From positions 1 to 17,520 of the forward strand of contig CAZCFE010000022.1 of the NCBI GenBank assembly GCA_964497925.1: DNA of 17,520 nt, read 5' to 3'. The DNA is from CAIYWZ01 sp964497925 (GTDB lineage Bacteria > Pseudomonadota > Alphaproteobacteria > CAIYWZ01). Both the position numbers and the translations under genes were made by a program. Positions 7,921 to 15,738 of the stretch are shown one piece after another. The number at the start of each line of letters is the position of its first letter. Position 1 is the first letter of the stretch. The notes under the pieces were generated by a model. That model saw nothing but the letters and a program-made list of their open reading frames with translations, did not search any database and was not told where the DNA came from.

Positions 7921-9077
7921 GATGAAATATATTGTTTGTGAAGGTTCATAAGTTTTCGCTCTGTTATTTCAGGCGCCCAATTTTCTTTTGCATAAGCATG
8001 AGAATGCTGTGCTAGTTCCTTACGTTTTTTATGATCCTGGGAAAAAAATAAAATCGCTTCCTTGTAAGCTTCAGGAGTATCTTCTACAAGGTAAAATCCA
8101 GCAGAACGAAGTTCCTCAGCTGGATTGTTATTTCTATCATTTACAATAACAGGAAGACCCACCAGGGCTGCTTCTATACATGTTTTACTAATTTCATAAT
8201 TTATAGAATGATACACATAAATATCAGCTTGCTGCATAATTTCTAGAATTTTAGAATTCTCTAAGCTTCGTATAAAAGTAACTCGGCGCTGACATCCCAA
8301 TTGATCTACCAATTGTTTCAAAGGATCATGCAAATCGCCATCTCCAATAAGTGTAAGCTGAACACCCTCTAAGGAGGAAATAGCTTTAATAATCGATGCA
8401 GGGTCTTTTTGAAGATAAGTTTGTCTTCCCACACAAACAAGCTTCAAAGACCCCTGAATATCATAGTGTTCTTTTTCTCTAGCACCCATTCCCACAACAT
8501 TATGAATAATAGAGTAATTTTTGGCGTTATGTTTTTTTAAGTAAGGTTCGATGGGGGTATAAACTGCAATAGTATGATCTAATTTTTTCAAGCAATATTC
8601 TTCTAGCTTGCCTTGAAAAAAGCCTATAATTCTATCCTTCCACGTTTTTGCAAGTCGTCCACGTAAATAGTCAACATCAGGATTTCCGTGCAAGCTAGTG
8701 ATGCACGCAACACCTAGAGTTTTCTTCATCATAATCCCCAAAAATGCATTGAGATGAAGACCATAGCAACGTATTAAATGGGGTTTTATTTTGTTTGCTA
8801 GCTCTATGGCGCCCACAGCCCACGCCTTCATTAAAAATGGACGCCACCCCAAAGTCTTTTTAAAAAAACCATTAGGTTCAGGATAGTTGTATAGAAAAAG
8901 CTTTGCATCACCCACCATAGGCTGTACTAACCTTGGATCTGGCCGATCATCATTCGTCATCATGATATGCACTTCATCAAAAAGATTGCCAGGGTTATAA
9001 TACCGGGGCACCACTTCGCCTTTTTGAATAAGCACAGATAGTCGATCGGGGATAATAACTAAGAGTTTTTGGGTCAT
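7917..9077 (-). CDS. GT4 family glycosyltransferase
   Basis: A 386-residue GT-B enzyme. The N-domain starts LLVIIPDRLSVLIQKGEV and includes ITSLHGNPDVDYLRG. The hinge and C-domain start at KLVCVGRQTYLQKDPASI, then LTLIGDGDLHDPLKQ, and end with the donor-binding motif YEISKTCIEAALVGLPVI, which gives the family's E-x7-E (Glu in YEIS and in CIEA). No signal peptide or membrane helix is seen. It should add one sugar from an NDP-donor to the undecaprenol-linked repeat unit on the cytoplasmic face. It is joined by ATGA overlaps to the methyltransferase before it and to the 2-epimerase after it, so a HexNAc donor made by the latter is a reasonable but unproven guess. Confidence 0.88.
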   Translation of the reverse strand: MTQKLLVIIPDRLSVLIQKGEVVPRYYNPGNLFDEVHIMMTNDDRPDPRLVQPMVGDAKLFLYNYPEPNGFFKKTLGWRPFLMKAWAVGAIELANKIKPHLIRCYGLHLNAFLGIMMKKTLGVACITSLHGNPDVDYLRGRLAKTWKDRIIGFFQGKLEEYCLKKLDHTIAVYTPIEPYLKKHNAKNYSIIHNVVGMGAREKEHYDIQGSLKLVCVGRQTYLQKDPASIIKAISSLEGVQLTLIGDGDLHDPLKQLVDQLGCQRRVTFIRSLENSKILEIMQQADIYVYHSINYEISKTCIEAALVGLPVIVNDRNNNPAEELRSAGFYLVEDTPEAYKEAILFFSQDHKKRKELAQHSHAYAKENWAPEITERKLMNLHKQYISS

Positions 9078-9826
9078 ATGATTTTCTCTGATGCAGTAGA
9101 TATTTTGCGCACTTTCATAATGATTGTGGGGGACAAAAAGGGAAACAACTTAAGGATAAAATTTTCAACGCAGCCTCTCCCTTCTCGACAATAATCATGA
9201 GTTACATATTCAAACCCATTCACCTTTAAAAGAGTATAAAGCGTTGATGGTGTCCAACAGTATATATGACGATTCCATTCATGTTCTTGAAAATAAACAG
9301 AATCTGACAACGGTAGATTTTTTTTGCGATATTTTCTTAGCATCTCATATTTAAAAGCTTGCCACATATCACGCCAATAATAGGCTGTTGGTGTTGACAA
9401 TATAAGTTCACCTCCTATTTTAAGCACCTTGTTAATTTCTTTGATTGATTGCGCAGCGCCTTCCAAATGCTCAATAACCTCTTGAAAGGTCAGGATATCG
9501 ACGCTACTATCTTCAATGTCAAGATCATAAGCATTCAGTTTTTTATAAATATGCTTGATTTCTGGGTATAAAAGACGTGAAATTTCAAGATGATCATCTA
9601 AGTAATCACCTGCAATAATTTTTGAATGGGGAAAGGTTTCAGTAAGTTTTTTTGGAAAACTACCATAAAGACAGCCCAGATCAACGATATATTTATCGTC
9701 GGTAGAATTATCAATCATTGAAAGAACGATTTCTTCTCTTTTTCCAAGATTGCTTTCTTTGAAAATAGCCAATAATTCTTGAGAACTATATTTTTTACCA
9801 TCTATTAAATAAGACTTATTACTCAT
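9074..9826 (-). CDS. Class I SAM-dependent methyltransferase (250 residues)
   Basis: With the start at 9826 this is a 250-residue methyltransferase. Motif I is YIVDLGCLYGSFPKK (about residues 46-60), the next acidic strand gives AGDYLDDH, and the post-II segment is DILTFQEVIEHLEG, followed by KEINKVLKIGGELILSTPT, all typical of Methyltransf_11/23 proteins. The last Gly of the canonical GxGxG is replaced (GCLYGSF), within the range seen in the superfamily. An ATG 168 nt further upstream is in frame but would run deep into the previous gene. The ATG at 9826 forms an ATGA overlap with the preceding stop, so I chose it. A similar overlap (9074-9077) leads into the glycosyltransferase. It probably methylates a sugar hydroxyl or carboxyl of the repeat unit; substrate unknown. 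Confidence 0.85.
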   Translation of the reverse strand: MSNKSYLIDGKKYSSQELLAIFKESNLGKREEIVLSMIDNSTDDKYIVDLGCLYGSFPKKLTETFPHSKIIAGDYLDDHLEISRLLYPEIKHIYKKLNAYDLDIEDSSVDILTFQEVIEHLEGAAQSIKEINKVLKIGGELILSTPTAYYWRDMWQAFKYEMLRKYRKKNLPLSDSVYFQEHEWNRHIYCWTPSTLYTLLKVNGFEYVTHDYCREGRGCVENFILKLFPFLSPTIIMKVRKISTASEKII

Positions 9827-10380
9827 AAAACCTTCTCTCCACATACTATGGCCCAAGAGCCAAATATTTCTTGTCTTAAAAGAAGGTAGACTTTTTTTAT
9901 CCCCGATGGTTGTTGTGCTGAAGCAATAAGGTTTTTTACATTGCAGAAATGATGATTCTTCACAATCTTTTTTAATCCCCATTGTGTCCAACAAGGATAA
10001 CGAGAATGCTTTTCTTTTAGCTGCAAATCTTTTTGAGTTTTCTGATTGTAATCAAAAATGATAACTTTTCCTCCGAATTTTAGAACGCGCATGACTTCTT
10101 CTAATGATTTCTTGTGATTATCAAATAAAAAAAATGCTGACTTAATAATAACAATATCAATAGAATTATCTGCAACCTCCAGGCGATCGGCTGAACAAAC
10201 AATATCAACATCTCTTGGTAAATCTATGGTATATGGCTCATCAGTAATGTCTGTTCCGATGTAATCTTTACCAAAGTCATCTCTTAAAAATGCTGGTCCA
10301 CAACCAATTTCTAAAATTTTTTGACCGGGCTCCCAATAGTTTTTAATAATTGCAACAACAAAATCAGGAGCTCTAGACAT
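9823..10380 (-). CDS. Small class I SAM-dependent methyltransferase (185 residues)
   Basis: A compact methyltransferase consisting of little more than the Rossmann core: ILEIGCGPAFLRDDFG (motif I), YIGTDITDEPYTIDL (acidic strand), DNSIDIVIIKSAFFL and EVMRVLKFGGKVIIFD. Two ATGs lie close together; the one at 10380 (MSRAPDF) sits 9 nt after an AAGGA ribosome-binding sequence, whereas that at 10389 directly abuts it, so I prefer 10380, which gives an 8-nt overlap with the flippase gene. The stop overlaps the next methyltransferase (ATGA). At 185 residues it is short for a sugar methyltransferase, with almost no substrate-binding cap, and it may need a partner, possibly the adjacent methyltransferase. 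That pairing is inference. Confidence 0.82.
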   Translation of the reverse strand: MSRAPDFVVAIIKNYWEPGQKILEIGCGPAFLRDDFGKDYIGTDITDEPYTIDLPRDVDIVCSADRLEVADNSIDIVIIKSAFFLFDNHKKSLEEVMRVLKFGGKVIIFDYNQKTQKDLQLKEKHSRYPCWTQWGLKKIVKNHHFCNVKNLIASAQQPSGIKKVYLLLRQEIFGSWAIVCGEKVL

Positions 10381-11836
10381 GGACAACATTCCTTTTTATT
10401 TCTTCTAAAATATTTTTCAATCTATAAACATTCATAAGTTGAGTGAAAACGAGATAAGAGGACAATCCAATTATGCTTAGGCCCATGAGCGAAAAAACGC
10501 TTAAATCATGAAGTACAGTTTCTTTTGCAAGAAAAACCAGTGCAAGCATACATAAAGATGCTAAAATGATTTTAAAAAGCGGTCGCATCCTTAATATCAC
10601 AACGTTTTCTTTTAAAGCATAAAAAGCGCTAAGTGACAATTGCAGCCCAAAAGAGAGAGTTGTTGCGATTGCAGCCCCCATATAAGAAAATTTAGGTATA
10701 AGTGCAAAATTCAAGATGATATTTGTAATGCAAGCAATAACTGTAAATACAGTGCTAAGAACAGGCTTGTTTCTTAACACAAGAACAGATTCAAAGTAGG
10801 CAGACAACATAAGAAATAAATATCCCGCGAGTATGATAGGAATAACAAGATATCCTTTTGCAAAATCATCAGTTGTAATAATTGATAAAAGTATATCACT
10901 TGTAAAAATCAGACCTGTAATAGATGGGAAAATGATCCAACATATGAGCTTTATTGACTGATTAAAAAGTATGTTAAGCTCACTTACGTTATTTGTGTTA
11001 TACATCTCTGCTGCTTTTGTTGGAAAAAGGCTCCATATAGGATTCACAACAACTTGAATGAGCGTATAGCCAATCGTAAAACATATAGAATAAATACCAA
11101 TATCTGCGAGCGTATGATATTGAGCCAAAAAGACTCTATCTAAACTGTTTAAAACCCACACTGCATATCCAGAAGGTAAAAAAGCAATTCCAAAACGGAA
11201 ATAAGGTTTTAACCAGTGCAATGACGGATATTTAAAAACTTCCTTAAAAAATAAATAGCCTATATATCCGAAAACAATAAAAAGATCTGCTATTAGACTC
11301 CATAAAACAAGCTCATAAATGCTAAGATTTTTTATCAAAATAATAATGAGCACAACCATTTGAATAATGTTCTGCAAAATTGTCAGAAATACTAATGATT
11401 TAGCTTGGTTTTGAACGCGAAACCAGTTGCGTATCCCTGTCAACATTGCTGTTGTTACAATATTTGCACCAGCTAAGAGGACAAACAGTGGATACTCTCC
11501 GTCGGCACCAAAGAATAATTTTGAAATCCATGGGCGCGAAATTGCAATCAAGGCTAATATAAGCAAACTACTTGTCAGCCCAAACAATAACCAACCTGTA
11601 AATTCTTTTTTTTGCTCCTCCAACGGCCTTCCTGGTAAAAACCTTGCAAGTGAATTATCCATGCCGCAAAAAACAAGAGGGGAAACAACAGAGACAATAA
11701 CCATAACTTGAGACCAGATGCCATAATTTACGGCCCCCAAATGTTTTGTAATAAAGGGCATCATGATAAGCGCCTTAAGCTTTAAAAAAAGCTCAGCAAT
11801 TGTCAGAATCCCTGCGTTTTTCCAAAAGTTAGACAC
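10373..11836 (-). CDS. wzx: Wzx-type oligosaccharide flippase
   Basis: A 487-residue, strongly hydrophobic membrane protein with about 12-14 predicted helices, as expected for the polysaccharide-transport branch of the MOP exporter superfamily. The start is characteristic: NAGILTIAELFLKLKALIMMPF, followed by KHLGAVNYGIWSQVMV. Later segments include LNSLDRVFLAQYHTLADIGIY, the conserved loop-helix of Wzx/Polysacc_synt proteins, and GAAIATTLSFGLQL near residue 400. Its role is to move the undecaprenyl-diphosphate-linked repeat unit from the inner to the outer face of the cytoplasmic membrane. A GTG start at 11836 overlaps the FemAB-like gene by 8 nt. It identifies the cluster as a Wzx-dependent pathway, although no Wzy polymerase lies in the window. 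Confidence 0.9.
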   Translation of the reverse strand: MSNFWKNAGILTIAELFLKLKALIMMPFITKHLGAVNYGIWSQVMVIVSVVSPLVFCGMDNSLARFLPGRPLEEQKKEFTGWLLFGLTSSLLILALIAISRPWISKLFFGADGEYPLFVLLAGANIVTTAMLTGIRNWFRVQNQAKSLVFLTILQNIIQMVVLIIILIKNLSIYELVLWSLIADLFIVFGYIGYLFFKEVFKYPSLHWLKPYFRFGIAFLPSGYAVWVLNSLDRVFLAQYHTLADIGIYSICFTIGYTLIQVVVNPIWSLFPTKAAEMYNTNNVSELNILFNQSIKLICWIIFPSITGLIFTSDILLSIITTDDFAKGYLVIPIILAGYLFLMLSAYFESVLVLRNKPVLSTVFTVIACITNIILNFALIPKFSYMGAAIATTLSFGLQLSLSAFYALKENVVILRMRPLFKIILASLCMLALVFLAKETVLHDLSVFSLMGLSIIGLSSYLVFTQLMNVYRLKNILEEIKRNVVHV

Positions 11837-12746
11837 GAATCTTATCTCTTATTTTGTAAAACAACTTTTTAAGTGGGGATCTGGCATCTAAGGTATAAGA
11901 TGATGTATCGTATTCAACGCCACCCCATTTTTCTTTAAAGCGCTTAATATTTTTTTCTTTGTCTGAGGTGGGGTGAGGATTAAACCCAGCAAGATCAAAA
12001 TATAAGTCACCACAATTTTTGTGATATTTAATTATTTCCCAATGCAACAAGTCTTGAACGGGTATTTTTTGCTCCCAAGCCAGGGGCGTTAGTGCAGACA
12101 TAATCTCAGTTGCCACTCCATCGTGACGATAACTTCCAAGGAATCCCAATAACTGATCTTCTTGATTTTTTGCAACCCAGCAACTGTAGAATTTGCTCTT
12201 ATCCAAATCCCATCCCTCTTGATAAAATTTTCTTTCTTTGATGGAGCGGTTCGTCGAATTGAGATAAGGAACTAGAAATTGAGTATAATAATCTTCAAAA
12301 GATTCGCACCTATAAATATATACACCTACTTGTTGCGCTTTTTTTATACCTTTTCTGGCTGCATGATGTAGAGCTTTAAACAATTCATCCTCAGATGGTT
12401 TTAAATCTATTATAAAGGTTTTCCATAGATGATGTTGGAATTCAAAGTTTGTTAGTTTATCTTCATAACTCTCAGACCAGTTTCTTAATGGAAAAAGCGC
12501 CCTAAAATTCACCTGATCAATATTTTCGTTCCTAAGTTTTTTCAAAAGTTCTTTAATAAAGTTTGCAAAATCTTCTTCGGATACGTTGCCGGATATGACA
12601 GGCCCGCCAAAAGAAGTTATGGATCTACTTTTGTTGTCATGTCCAAACAAACATGAAATACCTCTCAGAGTAAACTTATAGGGTTCCATCCCATTAAAGT
12701 ATTCGTTTAAATCAGCCCACAGATGCGTTTGGGTGAGGGGAATCAT
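11829..12746 (-). CDS. FemAB/GNAT-like acyl- or aminoacyltransferase
   Basis: With the start at 12746 the protein has 305 residues. It shows the FemAB / Acetyltransf_6 pattern: a strand-helix region with WKTFIIDLKPSEDEL, then the basic helix ARKGIKKAQQVGVYIYRC (the IRKA-x-K-x-G-V motif), followed by FLGSYRHDGVATEIMSAL and, near the end, YFDLAGFNP with IKRFKEKWGG, which is the FemAB signature of the last repeat. FemX-type enzymes transfer an amino acid from tRNA to a lipid-linked sugar-peptide; relatives in polysaccharide loci acylate amino sugars. The ATG at 12779 is possible, but the one at 12746 gives an ATGA overlap with the preceding gene. No membrane segment is evident. The acyl donor (aminoacyl-tRNA or acyl-CoA) is unknown. 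Confidence 0.78.
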   Translation of the reverse strand: MIPLTQTHLWADLNEYFNGMEPYKFTLRGISCLFGHDNKSRSITSFGGPVISGNVSEEDFANFIKELLKKLRNENIDQVNFRALFPLRNWSESYEDKLTNFEFQHHLWKTFIIDLKPSEDELFKALHHAARKGIKKAQQVGVYIYRCESFEDYYTQFLVPYLNSTNRSIKERKFYQEGWDLDKSKFYSCWVAKNQEDQLLGFLGSYRHDGVATEIMSALTPLAWEQKIPVQDLLHWEIIKYHKNCGDLYFDLAGFNPHPTSDKEKNIKRFKEKWGGVEYDTSSYTLDARSPLKKLFYKIRDKIRV

Positions 12747-13894
12747 TCGCCTTGTTTCGCTAAATCTTTTCTTGGCCATTCAAGGCCAGCTGCTAAACAA
12801 ACCCGTAAGATAAATTCAGAAAAATCAGCCGTATGTACATCATGGTATTTGCGGACCCACTTTTCTGCTTTTTCACCTAAATCTTTCAGCTTCTTCTTAT
12901 CTGCCCATTCTAAGATAGCTTTATAAATTTCATCTTCCGTTTGGCAATTTATCACAGGAGGTTCTTCATCATAAACAAGTGGCCAGCAATTTTTATCAAT
13001 GTAAATCATCACAGGCTTAGCTTGGGCCATGGCCTCACAAGCAATTCCCCCAAGCCCGCCGACATCGAATTGGTCAATGATGATGTCTGACATTATAATT
13101 GCATTTTTTAATTCATGTGGCGTGAGAGTGGATCGAAATTCAAAAGAGGAGGCATAAGCGCTTTCATTAATGATTTTTTTTGCTTCCTTTGCATCTGGTC
13201 CTCTGTCTAGTAAAATACACTTAGCCTGTAATCCAGAACCAAGAGTTCGAATAAAAGCTTTTAAGAATCTATCATTTCCTTTCGTGGAATTACGATTTAA
13301 TTTGCTATCGTTAATCCCCCAATCTAGATTAGAAGGGTGAAAAAATATAATCTCTTTTTCTGTTGAAATTTTGTTTTCTTTTGAAGATAAAAGAAAAAAA
13401 TTAAACCTATAAAAAGAGAAGCTCCTTAGAAACACCTTATGTAAATTCTTAATCGCCCAAGGATATGGAGAAATATAATTATAGAAAGAATTCTTTAAGT
13501 GAGTCCGATATTTGAAACCTTCTAAGTTATTTTTTATAAAAAGCTCTGTGATATCAGATCCGCAAGTTAGATTAATGACTTTCTTAAAATTATTTCGAAA
13601 GAAAAAATCTCTTAAAAACATTCTCCACCTTACCACTGCAGGATAATAACCATTTATACTAATTATACTTTTTGCCTTTGAGCACTCTTGTAAAAATTGA
13701 GTGGCATTTTCAACATACTGAATGTTATCGTAAGTAAAATACGTTAACTTGCCTGGCAAGTTATTTTCTGGAATAGCTTGGTGAGAAAAAAGTCTTAATA
13801 CCTTTACATTAAGAGAATACCTTGACAATAACTCTGCTAATGCAATATCATTGTTGCACAATACTCCGCAAACAATAATTGTATTATTTTTCAT
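12743..13894 (-). CDS. Probable GT-B glycosyltransferase
   Basis: A 383-residue protein with a weakly conserved N-terminal half (NTIIVCGVLCNNDIAL) and a C-terminal GT4-like donor site: IIDQFDVGGLGGIACEAMAQAKPV, where GLGGIACEAMA corresponds to the conserved Gly-rich loop and second Glu of the GT4 signature. Between them ISPYPWAIKN and FFHPSNLDWGIND suggest a GT-B hinge. The C-terminal helix WVRKYHDVHTADF is usual for this fold. No signal peptide is seen. The TTG at 13897 is an alternative start, but ATG at 13894 is preferred; the overlap with the upstream amidotransferase is 11 nt. It is likely a cytoplasmic glycosyltransferase of the repeat-unit pathway. The divergent N-domain leaves the family less certain than for the other two. 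Confidence 0.7.
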   Translation of the reverse strand: MKNNTIIVCGVLCNNDIALAELLSRYSLNVKVLRLFSHQAIPENNLPGKLTYFTYDNIQYVENATQFLQECSKAKSIISINGYYPAVVRWRMFLRDFFFRNNFKKVINLTCGSDITELFIKNNLEGFKYRTHLKNSFYNYISPYPWAIKNLHKVFLRSFSFYRFNFFLLSSKENKISTEKEIIFFHPSNLDWGINDSKLNRNSTKGNDRFLKAFIRTLGSGLQAKCILLDRGPDAKEAKKIINESAYASSFEFRSTLTPHELKNAIIMSDIIIDQFDVGGLGGIACEAMAQAKPVMIYIDKNCWPLVYDEEPPVINCQTEDEIYKAILEWADKKKLKDLGEKAEKWVRKYHDVHTADFSEFILRVCLAAGLEWPRKDLAKQGE

Positions 13895-15737
13895 CAAAAT
13901 TGCTCATAAACTTACTCAAATACAAAATAGCCCAAATATAAAGTCTCATATTTTTCTCTCCATTAAGGTGCAGATTTGCTAATTTTTCTAAGGTTATCGA
14001 GTCAAACATATTATTAATTATTGTTTTTTTCTGAAAAATAATTCTTTTAACATATTCAATACTCTCCCCTCTAAACCATGAGGCATCAGGCGAGGAAAAG
14101 CCTTGTTTTTTATTTTCTGTAACTTGCTTGTCGAAATGCTTTGAAAGTATTTCACGTAATATACATTTACCGTCTTTATGAGCATCTACTTTGCGCCCTA
14201 GATCATTTTCATCCACTTTGCGAGATTGACTTTTTATCTTTAGATGCATTGGAACTTGCATCGCAAAATCAACTAAATCATTATCTAAAAATGGCACACG
14301 GGTTTCTAAGCTATGCGCCATGCTAAGTTTATCTTCAACAACAAGCAACCCATGAAGAAAGGTCTTTGCTTCTAGATATAGACTGGCGTTTAAACATTCC
14401 TCCGGGCTTAATGGATCCTTTTTTATAGACTTAAATACATCAGCAAAGATATCCCGCGTCCACACATGCTTAACCTCTTCCCAAATAGGTGCGAGCAAAT
14501 CCTTAAGAAGTGCATTTGGAATAAGACGTTGCCATTTTAAGTAATAAGCATCAATAAATGCATCAAAGCTTATCGGCTGATCTGTATAAAAATAACGCCA
14601 TGGGTAGCCTCCAAAAAGCTCATCTCCACCACACCCAGACAATACAACTTTGCCAAATTTGCTAGCAAGCTTTGCCGCGTAATAGTTTGGGTAGCTTTGA
14701 CCCACTCTTGGCTCTTCCAGGTGACAGACGTATTTATCCATACACCTTTCCATATCACCCGCTTTAAGAACCATTTCATAATGTTCAGTTTTAGCCAAAT
14801 ATGAGATATGCTCAGCCTTTGCACGTTCATCAAAAGATAGCTCTAATCCACTTGCAGAACTGAGATCAAACCCAATCGTAAAGGTTTTCATGTGCGGTAA
14901 AAACTGTGACGCAATCATCGTAATCGCCCCAGAATCAATACCTCCGCTCAAGTACGCGTTTACCGGAACATCGCTAATCAGTTGCCTTTGCACAGCTTGT
15001 TTGAAGAGACGACCAGTTTCTTGAGTGGCCTCTTCTTCAGAGATTTGTAAATCTCCAGAAAAATGAAAATCCCAGTACTGATATATGTCAAACCTACCAT
15101 TTTGCTTAACATAGGCATAATGCCCAGGCATCAGTATATGAATATCTTTAAAAAGTGTTTTGTGTGTAAAGAAGTTTTGAAACGTTAAATATTCTACTAA
15201 GCCTTCTTTATCAATTGCTTTTTCATACAAACCAGAGGCTTCGATTCCTTTAACCTCTGATGCAAAAATAAAATACTTATCATTCTTATAATAATAAAGA
15301 GGCTTTATTCCATAGCGATCTCGAGCAATAAAGAGTTTTTTATCTTTTTTGTCCCAAATAGCAAAGGCAAACATGCCATTAAATTTATGAACACATTTTT
15401 CTTGCCACTGCGCATAGGCTTTAAGGATAACCTCAGTATCGGTATTAGAATGGAAATGATAACCAAGAGCCTCTAACTCTATACGGATTTCTTTAAAGTT
15501 ATAAACTTCTCCATTATATGAAATTGTGTATTGACCATCTTTTGTTTGCATAGGCTGATGCCCGGCAGGACTTAAATCAATGATCGCAAGTCTTCTATGG
15601 CCAAGCCCAAAAAATTCATCAATATATTGCCCCTCGCCATCAGGGCCGCGATGGACAAGACTATCCGTCATCGCCTTAATTTGATTATGAGCAATGGATT
15701 GCCGATTAAAATTGATGATGCCTGCTATTCCGCACAT
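13884..15737 (-). CDS. asnB: AsnB-like glutamine-dependent amidotransferase, copy 2 (altered synthetase site)
   Basis: A 617-residue class II amidotransferase with MCGIAG at the start (Cys2 nucleophile), RLAIIDLS, YNGEVYNF and NTDTEVILKAY in the glutaminase half, so ammonia release should work. The synthetase half has LSGGIDSG (263-270) as PP-loop, but the later motif reads LSGCGGDELFGGYPWRY (366-382): Cys369 stands where asparagine synthetases and copy 1 have Glu (SGEG). Near 505-530 is VDEND-x-GRK with DGKCILREI, a pattern of the sugar-amidating subgroup in polysaccharide loci, and KKQGFSSPDASWFRG near 543-557. Copies 1 and 2 differ along their length, so this is not a recent duplicate. It probably makes an amide on a non-aspartate carboxylate, perhaps a uronic acid; that is inference. 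The start at 15737 is 1 nt after the stop of the SDR gene. Confidence 0.88.
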   Translation of the reverse strand: MCGIAGIINFNRQSIAHNQIKAMTDSLVHRGPDGEGQYIDEFFGLGHRRLAIIDLSPAGHQPMQTKDGQYTISYNGEVYNFKEIRIELEALGYHFHSNTDTEVILKAYAQWQEKCVHKFNGMFAFAIWDKKDKKLFIARDRYGIKPLYYYKNDKYFIFASEVKGIEASGLYEKAIDKEGLVEYLTFQNFFTHKTLFKDIHILMPGHYAYVKQNGRFDIYQYWDFHFSGDLQISEEEATQETGRLFKQAVQRQLISDVPVNAYLSGGIDSGAITMIASQFLPHMKTFTIGFDLSSASGLELSFDERAKAEHISYLAKTEHYEMVLKAGDMERCMDKYVCHLEEPRVGQSYPNYYAAKLASKFGKVVLSGCGGDELFGGYPWRYFYTDQPISFDAFIDAYYLKWQRLIPNALLKDLLAPIWEEVKHVWTRDIFADVFKSIKKDPLSPEECLNASLYLEAKTFLHGLLVVEDKLSMAHSLETRVPFLDNDLVDFAMQVPMHLKIKSQSRKVDENDLGRKVDAHKDGKCILREILSKHFDKQVTENKKQGFSSPDASWFRGESIEYVKRIIFQKKTIINNMFDSITLEKLANLHLNGEKNMRLYIWAILYLSKFMSNFDEK

Positions 15738-15738
15738 A

